A stretch of DNA of 64,000 nt, from contig JAKSXM010000014.1 of NCBI GenBank assembly GCA_022575985.1, positions 1,426,001 through 1,490,000 on the forward strand, written 5' to 3'. The translations under genes and the position numbers were made by a program. This document shows positions 55,321 to 64,000 of the stretch, piece after piece. The stretch comes from Anagrus nilaparvatae (taxonomy: Eukaryota > Arthropoda > Insecta > Hymenoptera > Mymaridae). How positions within the stretch are numbered: the stretch's first letter is position 1; each line of letters begins with the position of its first letter. The notes under the pieces are model-generated. The model was not told the DNA's origin and did not search any database. It worked only from the letters and a program-made list of their open reading frames with translations.

Positions 55321-56840
55321 TCTAGTTTACAGTTTTTAAATTCTCCGTGTATGAGATTAATAAATTAATTTTAACACCAATCGTCATTATTTTGGGCCTT
55401 CATGGAGAGTAAATGAAGTTGAGACAGTCTTTCGCTACAAGTTTCTTATTTTCAAATTACACAGGTACAAAAAAATGTAAGGTGATGACCACAATCCCAA
55501 TTTTCTTATAGCCTAGAAATTTTACCCTTCGGGGGCATTCTAGAGGCTGATGAAAAAACTTACCAAAAAACTTACCAGTAGGTACTTTTTTTTGCATAAA
55601 CTGAATCTTTTTTTTGTTTGCCTGTGTTATCATTATCATTAGTTATTCAGCTAAATTAATTTTGTAGGGATTTAGTAAAAATAAGATACAGAATTTATCT
55701 ACTTTGTTACATATTTCAAAGTTTAGGATAAGCTTGTGCAAGATTTCCTTAACGTTAAAAATAATCCATAATCCTGCAATAAAAAAAAGTTATCACCATC
55801 ACAGTACAAACTAGGTACATAAGAAGTATATTCTAAATTTTTAACCTATAGATAACTTTGTATAAAGATTTTTAAAGCCTGAAAAAGCCATCAATCAAAC
55901 GCGAATTAGGCGAAAACTTTGTAAATTGGTTAATAAACTTTTTCACTTAGAAATAACTTTTCAAAAAGTTTGATTATCGTTATATTCAAGCATGCAGCTA
56001 AATTGATTTTGTAGGAATTGAGTAAAAATTAGGTAGAAACTTCATCTATATTGTTCTATATTTTAAAATTTAGGAAATACTTGTAGAAAGTTCCGTGTAC
56101 GTTAATAAAAAGCATGCAAATAAAAGAAGTTGTCACCGTCAAAGTATAAACTAAGTGCATACTTTAAGAAGTATATATTTAATTGTTAACCTCAAAATAA
56201 CTTTGTATAAAGGTATTACCATCATGTTTGCATTTTAATTCATTTACAAAGTGAGCGCAAACTAAGAGCAAACTTTACACACTTCTTTTTAAATGATAAA
56301 ATTAGAATTCATTTGTACAAAACTGCTTTAACGCTAATACCAAACCTAAGATTAAAATAATTTTTTACAATTACAGTACAAACTAGCGACAAAATTTCTT
56401 GATTTTTTTATTTTATCGATGATTCCGTACAAAGTTCGTGAATCATTATCTACGAATTTAAAAATTTAGCTTACCTGTAGCTACTGAACCATGAATAAGT
56501 ACAAACTTTGTATGCTTTATTTTTGACTTTTTAGTTTTAACTACGTTTGTACAAAGTTTTCTTATCCTTAGTGCCATTTTTTTTATTTAGAAGCTGGTAT
56601 CAAGTTTATACTAACTTTGTATGAAATTTGTATAATGCTTTGAAAAGTATTAAATTGTCTTAATAGACAAATTCGTAACAAACCTTGTACAAACTTAATT
56701 TTGTACCAAGTTTGTTACGAATTTGTCACATTTCTACGCGGGTATTAATTAATAAAAATTGTTTATAATAATTTATTTGAAAATAACCTCCCACAACAAG
56801 CCATATCCTTATTTAATTTAATTTTAAGGTGTTATTAAAA
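55321..56840. other. AT-rich DNA with repeated gtacaaa/tttgtac strings
   Basis: No gene supported. From about 55690 to 56720 related blocks recur, such as caaactaggtacataagaag / caaactaagtgcatacttta and many tttgtacaaag, aactttgtatg and tacaaactt strings, suggesting a diverged tandem family. Confidence 0.45.
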
Positions 56841-56851
56841 AACTTTATGGG

Positions 56852-57490
56852 TTAATACACTGCAGAGGTAAGTGCTTCAAGGTGTATAATTTTTTGAGTA
56901 ATTATTGTTTGGATAATTTCTGTTTTGACTGTTATTCTGGCTGTAGTTTTGGTTTGAGTAACCTTTTTGATGTTTTTGTTTACTTTTTCATTAATCACTA
57001 GCCCCATAGCAGTCTTTTCTAATCCGTAATTCTCGCATACTAAATTGCGTGTCTTATATGCTGCTAGCTTAACGTTAACTATTTCTTTGACATGTGCAGC
57101 AGAAACTGCACTGACTTGACATACTGTATTATTAAGTCTTTCTTTTCTACTTTGTGTGTACAAGGCTTCTGGAAATAGGCATACTTCTCTTGATTTTGAG
57201 GGAGGTAAGATTCCACTTTTTAAAAGTTCCTCTACCCCGATCGCCTCTGTTATAAATGTGTCTATAATTTTAATATCATTGCTAAATAACAATTTTTTTA
57301 TTTTTGGCAATATATTTCTTTAAAGCAAGTCCAACTTTCTTTCATCAGAAATGCGTGAAGGAAATTCTTCAGCGATGACTAGCAAACTGAATATTTATGT
57401 TCTTACATCTTCGTCTTTGCCTTGAGTTCTTGACATGAATGCTGTTTCTAGTTGGTATTCTATGCCTGACCCATAGGGACTTATTAAGTC
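56852..57490 (-). pseudogene. Ty3/Gypsy gag (capsid) fragment
   Basis: The open part (57310-56852) continues upstream to about 57490 through two stops. Upstream it reads SPYGSGIEYQLETAFMSRTQ then GKDEDVRT, and IFSLLVIAEEFPSRISDERK, the pattern of the Gypsy capsid C-terminal region (compare LSQRPSEKKLVEMALRLIHP in element A gag). The C-terminal part is basic with no zinc knuckle. No LTR or pol is nearby, so it is a solitary relic. Confidence 0.5.
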
Positions 57491-58289
57491 TTTTTTGAAA
57501 TAATATAGTAATTATTTAACGGATATTATTATCGTATATTTATCATTATAAGTCTAGCAGATAAATTATTATTTTCTAGAATAATTTAGGACCGGTAAGT
57601 ATTTATATTAACTTAATTCCACAGAGGTAAATGAAGTAACTCCTTTGAGAATTAATTATGCTAACTTTATTTTAAAAACAATTTAAAATACAATATAACT
57701 GATCAAATGCGTTGTCTTGAGTATTCTTATGACAATAAAAAATTGGTTTTATACAGTATTCAAGAATTTCAAATATTTAGATCAACTGACAATTTATGCA
57801 ATCAATTTCTTAATATTATTTATTAATTTGACTATTTTTTGATGACTCTATATGAGTTCAACGACTTTAAATTTTGCTTATTTCTTGAATTATTTTTAAA
57901 GTTTGACATAAATATTGTTATAAATTCTATATAACAATGTACATAGCGTATGATAGAGTGGGAGATGTGTAACGCACGCGCGTCCTTACAGCACACAAGA
58001 ATCGACGACTAGTGTTTCTCGCCACGCCGATAAAAAGGCATCGCAATATATAAAAAAAAATATATACTTCTAACAAAATCATAAATGTGTGCTTTTATTA
58101 TTTATTTAATTGCCAATCAAATAATTCGTCTATATTTAGCCATAAATGGCATCCCTTGTGAAATAAAACATTGTGAGTAATAAAAAAAAAAAAGCAAAAG
58201 TGAACACAAAAATTTCTCTTTATGTTGTAAACTAACTACTATATGTTGTAAAAAAAAAAAAAAAAAATATAGAAGACCTTGTGCGCACC
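57491..58289. other. AT-rich DNA upstream of the R1-type insertion
   Basis: No coding frame. A more GC-containing patch at 57950-58040 (gtgggagatgtgtaacgcac, cgacgactagtgtttctcgc) stands out but has no recognisable motif. A-runs at 58184 and 58247 precede the insertion. Confidence 0.45.
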
Positions 58290-58301
58290 AAATGAATAAT
58301 A

Positions 58302-60378
58302 GGGAGCAAGTTCCGCTATTTATCGAGGCGAAGATGCTTCAGGCAATTAGGTCAATGAAAAATGGGAAAGCGCCAGGACCAGACGGAATACCCGCGGAAG
58401 CCCTTAAGGCGGCTGCAAAGGTAATCCCTGGTCTCCTGCTTGGCATGTTTAATGCGTGCCTCGTGGCAGGCTCCTATCCAAGGGACTGGAAAGTGGCCCG
58501 TCTGGCTCTGATAAGCAAGGGAAAGGGTGAACCAGGATCTCCATCATCTTACAGACTATTGTGTATGTTAAATACCATTGGCAAGGTGATGGAGAGCATG
58601 GTCAGAGGAAGATTGCGGCAGGCAATTAGGGAAGCGGGTGACCATAGCGACGACCAACACGGCTTTCATAAGGGGCGTTCCACGATCGGTGCCATCGAGC
58701 AGGTCGTGAAGGTGGTTATGAGGGCCAGACAAGTGCGGCCGGATATTAAACCGGACGTCCTGCTTGTCACGTTGGATGTGAAAAACGCATTCAACTCGGC
58801 TAAGTGGGACGATATGTTGCACTCCCTTGAGCAGGTATTCAGAGTTCCGGATTATCTGAGAAATATACTCAGAGATTAACTCCGGGACCGATACCTGCGC
58901 TGGGACACGCTCGATGGCACAAGAGGTAAAGTATTAAGCGCAGGCATAGCGCAGGGTTCAGTTCTGGGTCCTGATCTGTGGAATGCCTTTTACGACGGCT
59001 TGCTAAAGATTGAGCTTCCGGATGGATGCTCCATGATCGGATACGTGGATGACGTTGCTTTAACCATAAAAAGGACCAGCAGAATACCTTGGATGAGGCC
59101 ATGCGCCTTATCAATAGCTGGATGTCGGATCACGGACTAAGACTGGCAGTTCCGAAAACGGAGATTGTCCTTCTGACCCGGAGAAGGGTTGATACCATAT
59201 TCGGCGTCAGCTTTGATGACGGAGGTAATCCCCTTATGATCCAGACCAAACCATCGGTCAAATATTTGGGGGTCTTCTTGGATAATAAGTTGACCTACAA
59301 TATACAATTCCAGCAGGCCTGTGAAAAGGCTGGCTGGGTGACAAAGTCCCTCTCGTGGCTGATGACAAACATCGGCGGTCCCAGATCAGAGAAGAGGAGG
59401 CTGTTGATGACGACAGTCAACTTCATCTTGCTCTCTGGCGCAGAGGTGTGGGCGGACAATGTCCGCATAAAAAAATATTGCAAGAAACTAAAGGCAGTAC
59501 AGAGACAGGGGGCACTTCGAATCGCTTGCTCGTTCAAGACAGTATCAGAGCCAGCGATCCAGGTGGTGGCTAAGGTGATTCCCATTGATCTGCTTGCCTT
59601 GGAAAGGCAGGCGATCTATAACCGTGAGGAAGAAGAGCGCGAGGTAGCTTCCGTTCGCGCTCGCTCCCACACAATAGAATGCTGGCAGTATAGGTGGAAT
59701 GGTGACCCGAGGGGACGTTGGACGCACCACCTTATCATCGATTTGGAAAGCTGGATGAACCGTGATCATGGAGAGGTAGACTTCTACCTCACACAGTTCC
59801 TAACTGGTCACGGTTATTTCCGCGATATGCTTTTCAAGTGGCGCAAGGTGACATCTCCGGAATGCTTGCATTGCCCGGGCAAGCTGGATACCGCTGAGCA
59901 CACCTTTTTTGGGTGTCCTCGCTTCGCTGAAGGGCAACCGCCCTTCGATGAATGGAGGCCAAAAGGAGTCGTCCCGGAAATGCTGCGCAGTACCGCTAAC
60001 TGGTATAGTGTGGCAGAGTACGTACGGGCGACACTGATTAAAAAAAAGGAGGAAGGTTTCCTCTCGTAGGAAAATCTCCTCCTTTATTGACAGGGTATGG
60101 CGAAGAAATGCCTTGGCTGCATTGTTTCCGGACCAAAGTAATACCTAAACAGGGAGTCCCGGTCCGGATTCTATGATATTGTCATAAATGCAGGAGGGTG
60201 GGGAGTTTAGTGGGTATTGTAATTCCTCAATTGTGTATATCTGGGCAACCCCAGATACAAATTTGAGGTTGAGTCCCACATAACCATACAGTACGCGGTG
60301 TATGGTATGCGTAAATGCATTCTCCTCGTCCTACGAAAAAGGCCCCTTCTTGAAGGGGCCCAAAAAAAAAAAAAAACT
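58302..60378 (+). mobile_element. 5'-truncated R1-type non-LTR retrotransposon
   Basis: A 12-bp duplication aaatgaataata flanks the element (58290-58301 and 60379-60390). It begins within the RT domain, ends in a poly-A run (60362-60376) and has a GC-richer 3' UTR with a hairpin ggccccttcttgaaggggcc. Higher GC than the flanks. This is 5' truncation by incomplete target-primed reverse transcription. The first codons of the reading frame (MNN) come from the duplication. Confidence 0.92.
58304..60069 (+). pseudogene. R1-type reverse transcriptase (ORF2 fragment)
   Basis: RT motifs: NGKAPGPDGIPAEALK, DWKVARLALISKGKG, SYRLLCMLNTIGKVMESMV, QHGFHKGRSTIGAI, LVTLDVKNAFNSAKWD, AGIAQGSVLGPDLWNAFYD and GYVDDVALTI with both catalytic Asp. 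Then comes a C-terminal region with SVKYLGVFLDNKLTY and a CCHC module (CLHCPGKLDTAEHTFFGCPR), typical of R1/Jockey ORF2. A TAA at ~58877 and a frameshift near 59080 break it. The N-terminal endonuclease is missing through truncation. Confidence 0.9.
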
Positions 60379-60390
60379 AAATGAATAATA

Positions 60391-62364
60391 AATAACTAAT
60401 AATGAATATTAATTAATATTCAAAATTTATTGTATCGCTCGATGAGTATTTAAATTAATTGAAATAATAACATTGAAATAATAACATTGCTCGTAAAGGT
60501 TGTTATTATTTCAATTAATTTAAATGAATAATAATTTTAACTATTTTTTTTTTTCGACATCAAAAATTATAAAAATTAAAGTGTTAAATTAAGGAAAATT
60601 GTTGCACTTCACTCAACGGTAAACTCCAAAATTTACAGAAATAACTTTCAACATCACGTGCATGCGGCAGCCATTGTCTGTGTCTCTTAAGTTAACGTAT
60701 TCGCCGGCTGTTAAATTTTATTTTAAAGGAATTTTTTTAGAGTAATTTTATAATTTTAAAAATATTTAAAAATTGTTAAAAAAAAAGTAAAAGTGATGAG
60801 TCTTATAAAAAAAAAAAAAAACATTAGGGTTAAGGATAGGGTTTTGAACACTTTAAGGAAACTCGTGACTTTACAAACGAATAAACACAAAAAATATAGT
60901 ATTTTTTAACGTAATAACTCTTTAAATAGCAATAATGAACATAATTCTTGAGAAATAAATGGTTATTTGCCAGATACAGTCAATATTTTAATTTTAAATA
61001 GAGCTCTAGTAGAGAAAACCTAGAATACCAGGGTTTTGGACACTAAGTATACGGTTTTGGACATGAAATTTATGGGGTTTTAGACACTATTCTTAAAATT
61101 AACTAGATAATACATTTTTTTAAATTAATTTTTAGATAAGAATATAACTATTTAAATAAATATTTTGAAATTACCAATTTTTAATCTATTGTAAAAGTTC
61201 ATGTTACAAATGACTTGTCGAGTATAGGTGTGAATAAGAAAATATTTTATTTTAAAATTTTTTATTTATTCTAATTATTTGTAAATAAAAAGAAAAGAGA
61301 ACAAGAGATAAAGAAACATAGTTGGCGTAGTGAGAGTTCTTTTCGTTAACCGGCACCACTGCATTACCAATTTGGCATACAGCGGCAATAAATTTTTAAT
61401 TTTTCTAAATTAGATTTTATGTAATACTTTTTAATTTCAGCTTTTGGATTTAACAACATTTAACATATAGACACTGTTAAGAATAGAAATTTTATCTTTA
61501 TTTTTAACAAAATAATCAAATGAAATTCCAATAAAATACATGTAAAAAACCACATTTTTAAGTATATTTAAGATGGATTCTTAGACATCTTAATTAAACG
61601 CATAAAAAAGGAGGAAAATAATTTTTTTTGTTATAAGTTTAATCTTTGATGATTAATTAATCAAATAAATGCAAAAAAGTTGGTATTTTAAAAAAAATAT
61701 AAACAAAATAGTGATTTTAATATCTCGTATCCTTAGTATTTTTATTAAAAAATGATATTATATCAAGTAGTATATTTTTCTTCAAGGTTTTATTATTATA
61801 AATTCGTAGCTGAAGGGCCTCACGATGCTCGGCAAAATATAACAATAATTCTGTTTTTGTAATTATTTTGTTAATTAATATTTATAAATTAATATTTTAT
61901 TTTTATATATTATGTATTGAAAATTATTTTTTTTGAATATTTCAAAAATTCTCTACATTATATTATTTATTAATCATTTTTTTTTTTACATCCTTTCCAT
62001 TTTTCTAAAAATTGAATAACTGAATACTATGTCGTAAAAATAATTGATTTAGATGTACGTCATTTCATTTACTTTTAATCAATTTTCAAATAGCATGCTT
62101 AGGATTATTTCACCTAATTTCTTTTCTCTCAATTTTTTGCAATAACTAAACTTTTAAGTTCTAATCTATTACTTTCGAATTGAGACCTATTATAAATAAT
62201 TAATTTCTAAAAAATTTAATTGATCATGTTATAGTGAACTAGTTTCAATATTGTTACCACCGGTATAGGAATTGAAAGTTGACAAGCTTCTGATTTTGAA
62301 ATACTGTGTTGCAAATTAAATTGCAAATTTTATGTAAAATATCTTCAAATCTTTAGTACAAATT
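60391..62364. other. AT-rich DNA without genes
   Basis: No frame of note. 60440-60530 holds an inverted repeat (attgaaataataacattg / caattaatttaaatg pattern) and two adjacent copies of gaaataataacatt. A more balanced patch lies at 60630-60715. The remainder is A/T runs. Confidence 0.5.
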
Positions 62365-63560
62365 AAAAAAAAAATCATTTCGTCGTTAAATATATTTTAG
62401 CAGTCTGTAATATGAAAAAATTAATAATTTTTATCTTAGATTCTCGATGGTTTTATATATGTAAAAAATTCACTTCATAGTAAAAACCGGTTAGGTCGGC
62501 TGTCCAAAATATGAACAAGTATAAAACTTGGTTGGTTAGTCTCAAGTATGATACAGTATAAAATCCAGTTAGGTCGGCTGTCCCAAGTATGAAAAAGTAC
62601 AAAATCCGGTTAGGTACGCTGTCCGAAGTATGAAAAAGTAAAAAATTCGGTTAAGTCGTCTGTCCTAAGTATGAAAAACTATAAAATCTGATTATTTCGG
62701 CTGACCCAAGTATGAAAGAGTATAAAGTCCGGTAAAGTCGGCTGTCCCAAGTATTAAAAATTATGAAATTCGGTTAGGTAGGCTGTCTCAAGTATGAGAA
62801 AGTACAAAATTAAAAAAATTTTATTCCGTCGTTAAATATATTTTTGCAGTCTGTAATATGAAAAAAATAATAATTTTCATCGTAGATTCACGATGGTTTT
62901 ATATGCATAAAAAATACACTTTTTAGTGAAATCCACTTAGGTCGGCTGCCCCAAGTACGAAAAAGTATAAAATCCGTTTAGGTCGACTGTCCCAAGTATG
63001 AAAAAGTATAAAACTCGTTTAGGTCGGCTGTCCCAAGTATGAAAAACTATAAAATCTGATTAGGTCGGCTGACGCAAGTATGAAAAAGTATAAAGTCCGG
63101 TAAGGTCGGCTGTCCCAAGTAAGAGAAACTACAAATTAAAAAAAATTTCATTCCTTTGTTTAATATATTTATGCAGTCTGTAATATGAAAAATATTATAA
63201 TTTTCATCGTAGCTTCTCGATGGTTTCATACATGTAAAAAATTCGCTTCATAGTAAAATCTGATTAGATCGGCTATCCCAAGTATGAAAAAGTATAAAAT
63301 CCATTTAGGTCGGCTGTCCCAAGTATGAAAAACTATTAAATCTGATTAGGTCGGATGTCCCAAGTATGAAAAACTATAAAATCTGATTATTTCGGCTGAC
63401 CCAAGTATGAAAGAGTATAAAGTCCGGTAAGGTCGGCGTCCCAAGTATGAAAAATTATAAAATCCGGTAAGGTCGGCTGTCCCAAGTAAGAGAAAGTACC
63501 AATTATGTATGCAAAAAATTAGGTCGGCGATCTCAAGTATGAGAAGGTACAAAATTAAAA
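62365..63560. repeat. Higher-order satellite of ~41-bp monomers
   Basis: Monomers of the form ggttaggtcggctgtcccaa plus gtatgaaaaagtataaaatc repeat about 20 times. They are grouped by a ~110-bp spacer (cgtcgttaaatatatttt ... gcagtctgtaatatgaaaaa) near 62365, 62810, 63137 and 63555, giving units of roughly 443, 327 and 418 bp with different monomer counts. The minus-strand frames here merely translate the array. Confidence 0.9.
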
Positions 63561-64000
63561 AAATTTAATTTCCTTGTTTAATATATTTATTAGACTGGTT
63601 TTTTTTTTCGAAGTATCCAAGATTCCTAACGCGCCGGCAGAATTCGAAAATAAAAGTAAAAAAATAAGTTTCTCGTTAGATTTAGATCAAAACATTGATT
63701 TTTGAGCCCACGATAGCTCTTTTTAACGATTTTCGTTTCCTTTTAGGGTCCGAATTTCAAGGGGACCTATTTTAAAAGTTTTATAGTTTTCTGAATAAAT
63801 TTTTCTGTATATTATTACCAAGAGGAACTTTTCTATTTTTTCCCTAAGAATCCGGTGAAACCATTTATTTTAGCTTTTAATTATTCTTATATGAGAAAAA
63901 TCGACTTTTGTCGTGTTTCAGGGTCCCAATTTTAAGGGAATTCATCATTTAAGTTTAATAATTTACAAAACAAAAATTTTCTGAATATTATTTACTAAAG
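63561..64000. other. AT-rich DNA at the window end
   Basis: No gene supported. ctttttaacgattttcgttt and a later tcgacttttgtcgtgtttca, each followed by agggtccgaatttcaagggg or a close variant, suggest two diverged ~170-bp repeats running off the window. Confidence 0.4.

Overview
This is nuclear DNA of a very AT-rich insect. Non-LTR retrotransposons of R1 type, Ty3/Gypsy elements with an errantivirus-like envelope gene, a Penelope fragment, a mariner-superfamily transposase with spliceosomal introns and a Transib-type MITE all point to an arthropod. A hymenopteran such as a parasitoid wasp fits, but the sequence alone does not prove it. I see no tRNA, rRNA, CRISPR array or bacterial operon. Almost the whole window is nested mobile elements, satellites and their debris; two small intron-containing genes of one family are the best candidates for host-type genes.

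Layout. 1-2122: AT-rich DNA, a 40-bp tandem array and the 5' part of a PIF/Harbinger-type (DDE_Tnp_4) transposase gene. 2123-14637: a defective Ty3/Gypsy element on the minus strand (4-bp duplication aatg) that splits that transposase, which resumes at 14638-15482; a 2.07-kb near-perfect palindrome (3728-5796) sits inside the Gypsy element. 15483-18153: decayed repeats ending in a ~50-bp tandem array. 18154-37088: an 18.9-kb errantivirus-like LTR element on the plus strand (duplication catt) inserted in that array. It carries gag, protease, RT/RNase H, an OTU-type cysteine protease domain, integrase, a Penelope/GIY-YIG remnant, an antisense intron-containing membrane-protein gene, two paralogous AT-hook/coiled-coil ORFs and env. 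Its 3' LTR holds a Transib-like MITE. 37089-40911: the other half of the array, a second palindromic element and a second gene of the same small cysteine-containing family. 40912-50860: a 9.95-kb TA-flanked DNA transposon with kilobase inverted repeats, a three-exon DD(36)D transposase and a divergently transcribed MADF-domain gene. 50861-58289: repeats, a decayed lysine/glutamate-rich multi-exon locus and a Gypsy gag fragment. 58302-60378: a 5'-truncated R1-type element with a 12-bp duplication. 60391-64000: AT-rich DNA and a higher-order satellite.

How things work together. Nesting gives a relative order: Harbinger-type gene, then Gypsy, then palindrome; tandem array, then 18.9-kb element, then Transib MITE; 100-bp array, then TA-flanked transposon, then the satellite-like repeat in its MADF intron. 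The retroelements carry several frameshifts and stops, so the copies are inactive, whereas the TA-flanked transposon keeps an open transposase and a spliceable second gene. The most notable candidates are the cargo of the 18.9-kb element, the mariner-type transposase plus MADF gene pairing, and the small gene family with matching exon structure inside and outside the retroelement.
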